The notes under the pieces: generated by a model
Databases searched by the model: none
Told to the model about the DNA's origin: nothing
The model's input: the letters and a program-made list of their open reading frames with translations, nothing else
Position numbers and translations under genes: made by a program
Part shown: piece by piece, positions 23,939 to 37,786 of the stretch
Numbering within the stretch: the stretch's first letter is position 1
How the letters are laid out: each line of letters begins with the position of its first letter
NCBI GenBank assembly: GCA_000328365.1
Contig: KB309022.1
Coordinates: forward strand, 45,887-109,886
DNA: 64,000 nt
Source of the DNA: Capitella teleta
Taxonomy: Eukaryota > Annelida > Polychaeta > Capitellidae
Direction of reading: 5' to 3'

Positions 23939-26900
23939 TATGATTATTTTGCAATAATAACTGAGCACTCTATGAGAATCGGTTTTTCAGACTTGGGTCT
24001 TGCACGGTAGCTGACAATCTCGGAGAATCCGGCCTCTGTTTTGAGCTGTTGACATCGTATGACGACCATCGATCAATGTATCGAGATGAAGCTGAGAATT
24101 CGAATATCCGTGTAGACATTCATCAAAGTGTGTTTCCGCCAGAGTTCACGTGAGTTTGCAGGAGCATGTCCTCATTCAATTAGTACCTTCGTTACACGAT
24201 GTATTAATTACTGTAGGTCTACATGGAAATGTCAATGTTGGAAGAAGAAAAACAAAATCACCGGACATGGTGACCGATGACCGATGATTTGTATATCAAA
24301 CCGGAAAATATATAATTGTGTTTTTTATGTATAGTAACTGTTTAATTAATTGGAAATTAATACATACATACACTGTACATCCAAGTCTAAAAGAACACTT
24401 ATTTTCAACTGATACTATAATATTATACACTCTATACCAGCATAATCTGTGGGGGCGGGGTGGGGGGAGCATATAACACACTCTTAATCTCCACTTTAGT
24501 GATCATTTATCAAGGATATGATATCCACAATCGATCTATGTAAAATTAAAACTAACAATTCAGTTCTCTTATGAAATATATCCAAATACATATGTTGTAA
24601 TCGTTCCCATTCATGCCAAATATGCCATATATCTATGTAATCTCCAGATAATTGATATAATAGATACCATCTATATTACATATATAGTATATTACATATA
24701 GTACTCGATGTTTGTCAGCCATAAAAGCTCGGCGCGGACATGTTCCCCTCCAGGAATAATATATCGGACCTCATGATAATCATATAAATTCTTTCATTCC
24801 GACTTAAGGTCTGGAGTATTAAGCGAACACCATAAGTTAATTCTTGAAACTCCTAATTGTGCTGTGATTGAACTGTTTATTTTGGGTTTTTATTATCTGA
24901 GCTAGCAGTGCAAGCGCGAGTGGACATTTTGTGCACGGTCATTCCGTGATAATAACCAGGCTGGATGTTTCGACGGAGCACGGATTATAAATAAGCGTTG
25001 CTTTTGGGAGGTTAGTATAATGAGTATAATATGTAACACAACATGTAATTGTACTTGATCAATGTTGCATGTTTACTCTGAAATAGATTTAATTACGTAA
25101 TGTTTGTGTTCTAATACGATTATGAGGTAATAATTATTACAATTATTAAAAGGATTAGTAGTCAATAATAATAACCACCACAACGGGCCCTAATTTCCAT
25201 AATTAAGTTTCACCATTCTTGCGATATGCTTGTCTAAGCAAATTGTAATATTGAGTAAGTTAACTTAATTACTCGATCAAGCCGAGAGAATGCTTCCATT
25301 TCAGCCTGGTAGGTACAAAGACCCCACGAGAGCGGTAATAGGTAGGAACCCTAGAGATCCCCATTGCTTTGGTTTTAGCTCCATCATGGACCATCAATCA
25401 AGCTACAAATGGGCCTCAAAAAGCACCAATTGGTCAGTGGTTGAAGCTGGCCAATACATCAGTGTACAATGTACAATTAATGCACGCAGGGAAAAACAAT
25501 TCCGGATTTTGTTTACTGGTTTTTGGAACGACTACTTGGGAAATTTGTTCCCTGCAAGTTTGATTAGTAGAACTAGAAGAGACTATTATCTTCTCTTAGA
25601 CGGTCAGTATAGGGCTGCTATCTGTGATTACAAGCGAGTGAGTTTATTGTCCGTGCCGTTGGGCCTTTTAGAAAGGAAGAGGGGCGGGGATATTGGGAAC
25701 TCTTCCCTGATTAATCTCCTACATTGGGACGCGAGGGCTTTGCCATGCCACAGCTCTTAATCCCACTGATATCGATTCCAGTGTACCATAAGCCTGTCAG
25801 CCAATCCGAGGGCGTTAAACTAGGTCAAGGGTCACAGTTCATCTCTCGGTATCAGAACGTTAATTCAGCCATAATTCAACGTCATTCATCATCAATCATT
25901 ATTCGGCTCACTTAATTCTCCCTCCTCTCTTTACTTATTTGAATTAATCACCTCAAACTATACCGGGTTATGTAACACCACCCCCCCTCTTTTTATTATA
26001 GAATAACACGCAAGGCAATCTAGGTCAGTGGTAATTATAATTAGGTCAGGCACCAAGAAGTCTGTTGTGCTGAAAACGTGGGTAAATTACGACGTATGCC
26101 GACGTCTAGTATAACGATGACTAAATATGTTTGCAGCTAGGTCTAGCCACTGATCTATGGCCGAGATAACAGGATACATCCTCAGCCCAAATACCAGTAC
26201 GATGTCAGAAAATGACGATAAAGCCTTTACACCGCGAGTACATTATGCATACATTATACATACATTATGAATTCCATTAGCCATGCATGTATTGTGCTTA
26301 TGGACCAAATTCAATATTTGATATTGACGCTAATTGTGAGGCAACCGATTTCATTGCAGAATCTTGATCTGATCTTTGGCTTCGTGACGTCATGAACGAT
26401 CAGAATCACTCGAGAAAGCGGGATTGCGACACTTCCGCACTTGGCAACTTTTTTTTTCTGTCATTAAATTAATAAACTAAATAAACTAAAATAACTAAAG
26501 TCTTTTAAAGCCGCAGATGGGTAAAACAATGGGACGATGAACAGCCACGAAATACTCAAAAAAGATAGAAGTTCCCTTTTCACTTGCTTTGACCTTTAAG
26601 AGGTGAATATACACGTAGGGTGTCCAAGAATTAGCACCGCGTTTTTGATGCGCCGTTTCAAGGTGGACTCCCTGATTATTCCTTATTCGGAGAGTTATTC
26701 AGTGAATACTTCGGATTTTAATTCCGACGATCTCATTTGATTCAGATAATGCCTGAAAAGTACTTCACCATGCTCACTTTCTGGTTTTTATGCTGCGTGT
26801 ATTCTGATGCCCATTTCGATGCAGTCACAGAGGTCGATCAGCTCAGTATTTTACGGATTGTTGATGACGAAGAATAAGACATCTTGCATTTTATTAAGCC

Positions 26901-28197
26901 CGATGGCCTATGCACTATTTTTTGATAGTACGCAGGGGCCAACACTGTACTTATTTCTTTCTCTTCGTTCTTCTCATAATATCGAATCACACTTTGTTAG
27001 TGGCTTCGTACAAGAAACGTGGAATATTGCCAATTATGCCCCGCTGATCGATTTGTGGTCAATATCTGAATCAAATTAAACCTCTAATTTCCTCTTAGTT
27101 AATCCTCTTAATTAAGAGGAACAATGAAACCGTCGAATGCAGTGCATATTACTACAAGGGCGTTTACATATCACATTACATGTTATGTAATCGCTGACAA
27201 GCCAAACTAGCACCTAAGTACGTGCACCGGAGAGGGTCACAGGTACGATTGACACCTGTCAAATTATCTACCTGGATGACTGCGAAGCACAGCGCCATGA
27301 ATTCGCACTTAATGGCGTCCCCGCAGCGCCCAGCAGCTCACCTGGCCCGTTGGCTAATTTGGCCGGCATCGGTGGTTATCTCGACTTCTAATCCGAACCC
27401 GGTAATACGATATGCACTGGTTATTACTAGGCTTCCTCTTGTGAGTCTTTGATAGACGTCATTGTGGCTCCTTACAATCTGTCTATTACTGCAGGGTCAA
27501 CGTTCTGTGAGCGCAAAATGTGCAAGATTCTAATAAAAGCTTCGCTACCGAAAACATGTATTATTATGTAATACATGCAGTGAATTCCGTAAGGGAAAGG
27601 TGGTATCCTATGTATGTCTGATACTTCACATCACTTGAGTCAGACCCTATGCATTGTACAGAGTGATGTATACAAATATATGGGGAGTTTTCAATGATGC
27701 GTAAAGTGTTACAAACATTTTTTTTCTCTCTCTCTTAAACCGCGGCATGTTCCCCAAAATAGTTTTCATATATGGTTAGTAAACATTGATGAAAGATTTC
27801 TCAATATTTTGTTTACGGTAACCATATGATGCATCATAGTAGACATGTACATTTTTCGCCAGCTCGCGATATGCATGAATTACTTCTTTAACTTGGTACA
27901 ATTCATCGAGAAACGAACTGAAAAGAAAGAGACGTCAGTTACCATATAGATCAACAATTTTGACGACATGAAAAATCGTTGATGGCTAAAAAATATATAA
28001 GCTCGAATCACCACGCATGCTGACAATGGCAAATGTTACACTTTGGGTCGCAATTTATGCACTCAAAACAATATAGCCTTGCATCAAAGTGTTTCGGTAA
28101 TGGACATGCAGAAGAGATGAAACAATAACTCATTGAAATGATACAATTCAACACGATTTGCTTAATACTTCCCACTTTTTTTTTCTCAGGCCCCCAA

Positions 28198-28200
<3 letters not shown>

Positions 28201-28236
<36 letters not shown>
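28201..28236. repeat. 36-base A homopolymer
   Basis: An uninterrupted A run with no recognisable gene copy next to it. Confidence 0.9.
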
Positions 28237-28240
<4 letters not shown>

Positions 28241-29642
28241 ATGTACAAAAATATGGAACGAACGGGTTCCACCCAGTTGCGTGTTTTCCACACATATAGA
28301 TTTCTCCCGTAGAACGGCCCTTCATCTCGATTATTTGCTCCAAAATAAGTTGCTGGGAAAACCGTTCTCTGGGTTCATCGAATGTCGCCGAAGAACGCAA
28401 CACACGAGAATGGTCGAGACTTTAAACGAGAACTCACTCCATTGATAGAGTATCCGACTGAATGCCTGAGAGATGCTATATAAGACTCACTTTGTGCATT
28501 TGGTGATAGAAAGTCCGGATTCTGCTTTGAGAAAAAACGCCAGGATATTCGGATCCCCTCCTCCTCGACCGCAGTGAATACTGACATAGTTCATCGCATG
28601 TCTGCGTCACTCTTCTTGGAGTAAGCCTAAGAATGTGGGATACTCCGGATTTGTTTATTCTGTGCATTTCCGGTCAATCCTCGACCTCTAACAATCGTCC
28701 TACAATACACCCACCTCTGTTTCCAGTTAGCATTGACACCCTGCATCCTGCCCTCAGGGGAAATTCACGCAATATATCCGTAAGAAATGGAATCGTTAAT
28801 AAGGAGACGGAAAACACTTCACATTGACCGATGCTGTTCATGCTGTGAAGTTCAAAGAGTAATGACGATTCAGAAGAATGAGCGATCTACATTTTATAAA
28901 TCTATGGAACCGTCACTTTACAAATCACAACACAAATGGCGATGATTAGAAGCAATCAGTTTTTGGGCAAAGAACTCGATTGCGTGGCATTTGTTTATCT
29001 GTTTTTGAGATCATAAAAGAGATCTACTACACGTGGGTATACTTTTGAATCTGTCTGAAGAGGGTTTTCACTCAATATTGTTAGTTGCTTGGGAATTAGT
29101 CTAAGTGTTTATAACATGGTTAATAATTATCCTAAATAATAATAATAATTATTATAATAATGATCATTATAATAATAATTATATTATTATCCTAATTGGA
29201 GAACATCTAATAAGCAAGTGAATGAGGTCATTTCGCTTTGTTTTTGCGTCCTTGGAGAATCGTGCATCCATGCTATTTACTCCGTTGTTAACATGCGTTT
29301 GCCGTTCGAATGAGAGCAATTAGTTAATTTAGACTTCAGTTAATCAACTGTCTCTCATCGTCTGGATGACGTCATATGCACATTGTGACGTGCGCCAGGA
29401 GTGCTGCATTACTTATGAATACCCCTGTGGCTGTTAACGACGGTAATTACGTGTGACGTAATTATGTAATTCTTGCACTAAAACCCTGTCACATTACATT
29501 GTAAGTATTGTGGCATCTATTATTTGCATAACTTGTTTTCAACCGTTCTTGCAAATAATTCACTACTCTCATATGAGATTTAGATCTGATATGAGATCTA
29601 AATCTAAATATACAATTACTTGTACTATAATTACTGTATATA

Positions 29643-30338
29643 CAGAGTGGGCCACAAATTGTCTATCTATACTCCATATTAAAACAGAACTCTAGAAATC
29701 GCTAAAGTGTATCATTATTAAAAAAATAACTACCTGGTATATGGATTAACTAAGTTGTTCTGCGCCCATTTATCCAAAGAAATCAAGTAAAAAGTGAATT
29801 TTGAATGAGGGTGGAAGATTTAAATGCGAGTGGTGAGTGATCGCGAAGAGAGCAAAATCAGATGAGCCCCTGAACGAGCATTGAGGAATGTCATCTCTTG
29901 CATTCAATACAAACTTGCTTTTTTTTATTTTAGGAGATAAACATTAGTTCTACTGTCACTACTTTAGTATTCTCAAACAAAATAATAGAACAAGAGTGTT
30001 AATTGGCTTAATTATGCGTTCAATGAAGTTTATTCAAGGTCCGGGGCCCTGTTTACCACCAAAAATGGAAACATCGCGGATTGACAAGTGCTCTCTATTA
30101 ATTGAAATAAATCGACAAAGATGCTGATTAAATTGGAATATACATGATAGGGATAGCAGCATGACATGTTAGACTAACCATACCAAGTATTACTTTCTCT
30201 TATCTTGGCGTGGTCTCTTTTTTTTTCTGCCATCTGTTTTGTAACACTTTCTCAGAAATGCGTAGCACCATTGAAAATCATAGAGATCTTTAACATGGAG
30301 GTAGTTGACTAGTAGTGGACTGCTTTTGACCCACTCTG
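29643..30338. mobile_element. TA-flanked MITE-like element (Tc1/mariner-type ends)
   Basis: The left end CAGAGTGGGCCACAAATTGT and the right end (reverse complement CAGAGTGGGTCAAAAGCAGT) are terminal inverted repeats. Each is bordered by TA, giving a 696-bp element. No transposase frame is visible, so it looks non-autonomous. Tc1/mariner elements duplicate TA on insertion, which fits the ends. A related, shorter left end occurs at 57412. Confidence 0.72.
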
Positions 30339-30917
30339 TATGCTGCAGAATCAAGGGGGAAGGAAATCGGACGCCAGAAGAAACCGTCTTATTAAATCAA
30401 ACGAGTTTCTTTTCCCTGACAACAGGCGCATAAATTATACAATCATTCGGGTTACATTACCAACCAGTAAATAAGTACAGAGTTTGATAAGTTATGGTTA
30501 TAAGTCAACCCCCCCCCCACGCCCTCCCCGTGCCCTAGTGGAACTCACGCCGCCGCTAATTTGTCATGCACCGATAGCAACCATTTGCAACACCAGCGAT
30601 CGCCGTTCACATTTATTAATCACATATTGTTGCCATTTGCGTTAAATCATTTTCCACCTGGATACCCACGTATCCAGCGGCTGACTCGTTACAATTCTGG
30701 TTTAATTATGGCTCTGATGGGCAACGTACTCAACTCGTTATATTATCAGACTTTGAACAAAAAGATATTCTCCTTCAAAATATCAAATGCGTGGCCATTG
30801 TGAGGTATATGAATCCGTGAAAATTATATGATTTCTAAATCCAGGGTATAGGATTATCGACAGTTTTATTACTTACGTAACTCATGCCTCTCTCCTGAAT
30901 TCTCCAACAAATGCAAA

Positions 30918-30984
30918 TAATTAGTTAATGATTAGTTAATAATTAATTAATAATTAGTTAATAATTAGTTAATAATTAGTTAAT
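30918..30984. repeat. 12-base AT-rich tandem repeat
   Basis: Five or six copies of a unit close to AATAATTAGTTA, with one variant copy. Confidence 0.8.
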
Positions 30985-33900
30985 AGAGTAATCACTACTA
31001 AAACTTCCCATAATTCCACATTTCTCAGGAAAGATAAATCATAGTACCGTTTTAAATAAAAAGTATTGTGGACTGCAGAATACAGATAGGCTCTGAGCTC
31101 TGGAAGAAATTCACACCATATAATTTGGCTAATAAAGTCCGGATTGAAATAAGCAATTAATTGCCAGGAGGTGGAAGGCAATTAATCGCTAATTTCAACC
31201 ACGTGACAACGACTCCATTAGCTAAATTCTAAGGTGTGAAATGCTGTGAATATCTAAGAGCATCGAGACCACTGTATATCTTTAAAATACTAGAGCACAT
31301 AATCATCAGGGTACAAGCAGATTAATGACCACACTTGACCCAAGCGCCAATTCTACTTGTGGTTAGACATTGCCGCCCTGGTACTTTAGTAAGCCGAGCA
31401 GAACAATTCGTCTGAGTCACTTCAAACGCAAGATAAGACACCGGGAAACCCTCTTCATAAAGATTGCTCCATCTGTGTGGTCCGAATATTGCAGAAATCG
31501 ACTGAAACGGATATGACATCATAGCGATATAATCTCATGTTTTTTTGTTTTGTTTTTTATTTTATTTATTTTTTGTTTTGTTTTGTTTTTTGAACGGTCG
31601 CATACTGTATTTTGTACTAACTACGTATGACATTTTGTAAGGTTTTATTTGTGTGCCGTGCCGTATAATTTTACGTTCTTGTAAGTTACAGAGAGGATCA
31701 AAGGCGCTATTCTAAACTTAATACACAGTTGAACAATCTATAAGACACTTTAATGTTTCACTTAGCCGAAACCAACTCAGGAAAAAAAAAAAAAAATCTT
31801 TCAAAAATATCGATAGATTTTGGCAAGCTCCTTGGGGCGCCCGTTGCATTCAGAGTTACGCTCAGATGCTGCAATACCCACAATGCACCGGGAATCCCGA
31901 GCGACGAGCCGGCAGATTAAAGCTGTCTGGCGAACAAAAGGAATTTCAATCAGGAATGCTTGTATAAGGTCCAGCTTCTTCCTTAGAACTGATCCCTGTC
32001 GAGAATATTCAATGTCATCTTCGCTTCTCTTCATCGCAGAATGAAGATATGGATGCGATCATATTTCCAAAACTGAGCGACAATCTTTGTTGATGTCTGA
32101 CTCAACTAGTAGCCTACTGAGACGGACAGTAAAGAGTTGGTTTTCTATAGTGTGTTGGTGCACGTGTACTTGCATACACTTCGGTGTTCATATCTATAAT
32201 GCACGTGACGTCACAACATAAGCGTACTACAATTGCACCAAGTCAGAAGCTCAGACAGGTCGGACCACCATGGGCCCGAGTAGGCGGACGTGTCAGATCG
32301 GAGGTAACTGATCACGCGCTGAAAAGCCGCGGAAATTGTCGCTTAATGTTGAGCGCTGTTCGCATTTTGTCGGAGCAGGAATCGGCGTGGAACAGAGGCG
32401 TTCCTCGACTGTAAGCTCTCGGCGTTCTGGGCCCTTACTTCTTCTGGAACATTCGGGGTTCCCTACCTCCATGGTGCGTTCAATGTTTGACGGATTAACG
32501 CCCCCCTCCCATCTCCTGGCGACATGCAGCCTAATGGCATCGAATCGATCTACATTCAACGCGTGTCAAACGAACATTTCTCTGTCTCTGTCGAAAGCTT
32601 TAGATGCATCAAGGGTAATAGGCAGCTATAGATGTTTTAGTCGGTCTTATTCATCTCTGCTTATTGGCCTCTCTTTTGCATGCTCTGTACGCAGATACAA
32701 CCGAGGATTTAATTACGTAATAACATATAAATCTAGATAGTTAATCTGTACGTTTACCTATGTTTAAATATTGCAGTAGCAAAAAGTAAAAATAGCAGAT
32801 CTGCTGACTAAATGTGCTCGTACGAGCTTAATGACTTGGCAGGCAGACAGGCTTTCTTTTCAAGCCCACTCCGTAACATAACTTGTAGGCTCTGCATTTA
32901 CCTGCACGCATGATTAAGCAGCCATTCCAGAACGCCATTCATCACGCTTGAAATGGACAGGGCGTCGATGTGTTGCCCCGCATGCAGATCGGAGATCGAC
33001 ATGTCAATATCAGCCTCTAACATGGAAGTGAATGGCCGAAGGATGTGGGGAGATGTAACGAGCAGAATTGTTTGTACGCTAACTACACTTAATAAGATCT
33101 GAGTTCATTTCCACTTCACTCAGTCGCAATCATTGACATTTACACACGTCTCTTAGCAACTAAGGAATTGGCTCAGTGAACACATTGCTCCTTAAGTGTT
33201 TGCTGCACTGGGATTGCGTAGCTGAGTGTAGAGTTGGATTCAGTGGAAGTATTTTGTTATGTTATATGTAAGTGCGTATGTTTAGTGGTATTGTCACGAT
33301 TAGTATTAGGAATTGTTGATTGTGTCATATAAAACGGTATGTTGTTGGTTGGTTGGAGCATGGTCACTGGTCAGTATTGGTTAGATGGTCAATCCATTCA
33401 TTCATGCTTCCATTATGTGATCAAATGTTGATCATTTTGTTCATTCGTCAGTGTCGTGAACGCGTCGACCCATTTGCGACATCAAGGTCACCTGCGTAAT
33501 AAGCTCTCTAATACCTTCACCCGCACGCCCCGAGTCCGTGTTTTTCACTCGAGATGCAACACCCCCAGACAGCGAAAACAAGCATTATAGCACCCTAGAT
33601 TCCCGAGAAAGATTGCAACGAATCATTGGTAAAATTGAGTGAGACTCTGTGGAATTAAAATGTCCCGACTCATTCAGTGGAGCACCAAATACGTGTGAAA
33701 TCTTTAGAGTCGCCATTTGTATTATTTGCACGAACAAATCACAATTGGTCAGAGGATTAAAATTGAATGGACCACTTTTCTTTGCATACCACCAGGTCTG
33801 AGAGGTTTTGAGCTAGCTAGCAAATATAATTAATACTCATTTTATTGATCTAATCGCGGACCCTATTTCATTTCTTCCATCTTTTAGTTGGCAGAAATTT

Positions 33901-35016
33901 GAAACATTGTGATAGGAATTATTTAAATATTTGCGTGGATAACAATTAAAAAGCAATTCTTATCCACATCATATGCAATATTTGAGATCAAGTAGCAAAG
34001 ATTACAAGCACACCTCTATCAAATTTAATAGTTTGTGTGGATTTGGTTATGTTTGCAATACAACACACTGACTACATACATGTTCCTATATTATAGCTAT
34101 TCTTTACCATTACATGCCATATTGACCAGCAATTACCAGCGATAAACAACTGACCAGGCCATCGTAATTACAGACGATTTGTGGTTTAGCAGAGAAGGGA
34201 CCCCATGCAGCAGTGCATCGGAATTTCAGATTCAGTTCTGATCATCGCCTAATGAGATCACCATCAAGCTATGCTCCTAGTACATCAACAAAATTGCTGT
34301 TTGCAGACATTGTGGGCATTAGCTAGATCATACGTTTTGATTAAGATGCAGTTAGCCTTGACTTGCACTGCAGCTCCGCTCGACCTTCAATGGGCGATAA
34401 TACACGATGCTGTAATGCAAACGAAAGCGATTTTCGATAACGCTTTCTCTAGCTCTGACGAGGATTGCAGCCGGTTTGGGATTTGAGAAAGGTTCTTCAA
34501 GAAACGAAACACGTGGCATGGATTACGCTTGTGTTGTGATTTGTCATCAAGGGTGAGAGAATTACTCCGGGCTTATTCACTCAGGTTGGTTCCATGTTAA
34601 AAAAAAAAATCAACCAACGCGGTTAAATAACTCGGCGTAATAAATCCTCATTTCAATCTCTATTCAGATTTTCTCCTCTTTATAATCGTTCTTTTGCGTG
34701 AAAAATGGCTAACGTAGAACGAAAAAGCACCAAACCGGAAGTAAAAGAGGAAGTTGATGAGTGCTCCCCTTTGACTTCCGGTGATTTCTCCGTTCCTTCC
34801 CCGTCTCCTTTTTTCCCCTTGCTTTAATCCATTGGGTCATACGAACAAAATGATCAGATCGTTTGTCAAGATGAAACTCGCTTACAGAATGCACGTGACA
34901 AATGCAGACATCAGGAAGCCGTGAGTTGTGGAACTTCGACGAAGAAACCTCGAGTTATGGAGGTGTTTTGGGCGATAGAGTGAGACAGCTCTCTTGGCCA
35001 TATTCATTCAGACACA

Positions 35017-35718
35017 TTAAAGGGAGAGAGAACTGGTTAAAAATGGACTTTGAGTCGTTATTTGATGCACCAAAAATGATTCCTATGCCTCGCCCACACA
35101 AGGAATATCATCGCTAACGATTTCGCGGGAGATATATTGCTAATTAGGCGTGACGTCAGGAGCTGTGATGAAACACCGAGTTCCCCATCTCTTACAATGG
35201 GCCTCGTCATATCAGCGTGTCCTGCGACTAAACCCCTTGATATTTTTTATTTTATTTTTCGGAAATAGATAGAATAATCATTTTGCCACCAGTCAGGCGC
35301 GAAAAAAAAAGTATTTTTCGCTATTTTTCTTGTTTTAACAAGCGATTTTCTTGGACACCTACCATGTTTCTCATCCTGAAACAGTAAGAAGGTCAGCCAG
35401 AGTGCACCACGCATGCGCTTTCGTTTCGTAAACAACAAAGATGTCCTTTTATGGTGAAGATGCTCTGCTCTGATTGGCTGAAATCAATAGCTTCACGAGG
35501 GGAACGGGACCAATCACGGCAAGCCTCCAGCTGACGTTTGCCTCCTATACTTCGTAATGGAAGCCATTCTCCCACAGGCCCAATGCTAACCCCGATATAC
35601 GAAATGCATTATTTCCTTACGCTTGCATCCAGGCATGGTGTTTTTGGTACAGAAAGCTATCAATTGGTGCTATGAGTCAATAGAACATCACTTAAAATTC
35701 AGTTCCCCATCCCTTTAA
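35017..35718. mobile_element. TTAA-flanked non-autonomous element, copy B
   Basis: The 702-bp copy is bordered by intact TTAA on both sides (35017-35020 and 35715-35718). It starts TTAAAGGGAGAGAGAACTGG and ends CAGTTCCCCATCCCTTTAA. It matches copy A along its length with scattered substitutions and small indels. The inverted ends share AGGGA and GAACTG blocks. No coding capacity was seen. Confidence 0.78.
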
Positions 35719-37330
35719 AGAACCACGAGATATAAGGTTTAGTCTGTCTAAAATGGCCGCGAGAAACGGAAGTGACAAGATGATTTATCTCTCTAGATGT
35801 CATGCTCATTAATATACATGTCTTCTTTAGAGAGATTTATACATCGATTTGTCACCAATGCGAAATTGACAAGTGAATCGATTTCTTGCATTCATTTTTT
35901 TTAAACTCGATAAACGTGAAGGAAAGCCAACATCTGTTGCTGTCCATATTAGAACAGGCTTAATGACTTGATGTCTATAACCACATATTCATGCATGCGG
36001 GACATATCATATTATGGGGTTGAGGAAAGTATTTCAATATCAAACCCTGCCTGCCTTGCACATACCTGAACACCATCTCCCACATTAGATCAAACACTAG
36101 ATTTTCCTCAGAATCCAAGCTCTAATCACCATTAGGGTTAGAGGTAGATTGAGATTACACATCTCTCTCCTCTGATCCTAACACCTGCAGCCTCAGATAT
36201 ATCGACCTCATACCCTCTCGCACCTTCTCTCCCTCTTCTCTGGAATGTATGAGGAACCTCACAGCACACCTCTCTTCCTCTTTCAATAATTCATGACAAG
36301 AAGCTCAATATGTCGCATCGTAAACATTGTCTAAGTGTCCCGAGACAAACGGAAATTGTCACGTGAACTTCATAAAATGGAAGAAACAAACCGGTTTGGT
36401 TTATCTTTGGGTAACGTATTTATTCTTCTCTTTCTTCCCTATACCTTAATTCCTCCAGATTGGTCATCTGATTGATTGACCCTCTCTTGAAACCATTCTC
36501 TCACACACAGACTCACTGGCCAGCACAATGGCGTATTCACTCACGTATTCGTTATCAGAACACACGATATGACGATCCTCCCGCCAGATACCCCTCTCTG
36601 ATAGCTGTGTGATGACACCGCTCCTGCCCCGTGCCCATGACCTTTCTGCACTCACCAAGGATTCTCTCCTTCCAGTGACCTCCTCCACCTCAGGCTTCTA
36701 CCTCATGTGTGAAAACCATTTCGGTTCCTGCATGCCATAACGCCATGGAAGATTACATCTCTGATGTGCTCGACCAAATCTCTCGCTTTTCATGTCGGCA
36801 ATCGCAGAGAAATGTCAAAATTTAGGAGAAAGGATATTGGCCACAATATGAGTGGCAATTTCTTACTACACGTGGTTGCTTGTGCTATGGCTGCTTTACT
36901 TTTATTAGCTCTGTTATACAGCGTCCTAGTCGCGGTGCAATATTTGCAAAGTGCAGTCAGATCAAAGTGGTGTCTCCGGCGTAAAGAGTTGTGTGTTTAA
37001 CAGAAGATCAAGGCTTGCGAATCGATCGCTTCTGCGTGTATCAATTTCAGGGCTATTACAACAGAATGGATAGATGATCGGCTATATTGATGAAGCAGTA
37101 ACACAATTGATGATAAATAGTAGCCGTGACCGCTTTGTCCGCCATTACAGGCTATTCCAGCATTGCTTCCCGGAGCAATGAAGGCTATCGTATTATCAGA
37201 ACAAAAGCTGGATTGCTTCAGATAAATAGCCGCATAAACTTCACACAGTGATACCATAAGTAGCAAGGATAATGTGACGATCAAGGCTCATACACCATTC
37301 TATCTCGGCTTGTATATACTATTAGCAAGC

Positions 37331-37380
37331 TTAGACGTTCCAGGTTAAATATAGAGACGTTCCAGGTTAAATATAGAGAG
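37331..37380. repeat. Two-copy tandem repeat (24 bases)
   Basis: AGACGTTCCAGGTTAAATAT occurs twice in direct tandem, separated by AGAG. Confidence 0.85.
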
Positions 37381-37734
37381 AGGCCTTAGAACATCCGTAT
37401 TCAAAGCCAAAGTAGGGATAGAAATAAAATCGAAGCATGTTGGTGTCTTAATCGTGTTTGATAAGCATGTGAGCAGCGGATCGCTCTCTGGTCTTAAGTT
37501 CTTAACAGATTCTTTACGACAGAACTATGCGAATTAACAAGCCTCCCCGCTGCCTGCTGCCATATAAACGCCCCTTAAATGTTCCCTGGTCTCTCAGCGG
37601 GCGCGCTGTCTGCTAAGGATAAAGTTTTACGAGCAAATGCTAAAAAAGAAGCCAGTGTCAAGATCTGCTGAGAGGCTTGCGCTGATCTGCCTTCAGCAAT
37701 CACACACAATTGCCACAGGCACCTAAATAACCAC

Positions 37735-37786
37735 GAGTGTCCATGTCGTCATCACTAGAAGTGTCCATGTCGTCATCACTAGAGGC
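37735..37786. repeat. Two-copy tandem repeat (25-26 bases)
   Basis: GTGTCCATGTCGTCATCACT appears twice in direct tandem, each followed by AGA. It is a recent small duplication. Confidence 0.85.
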
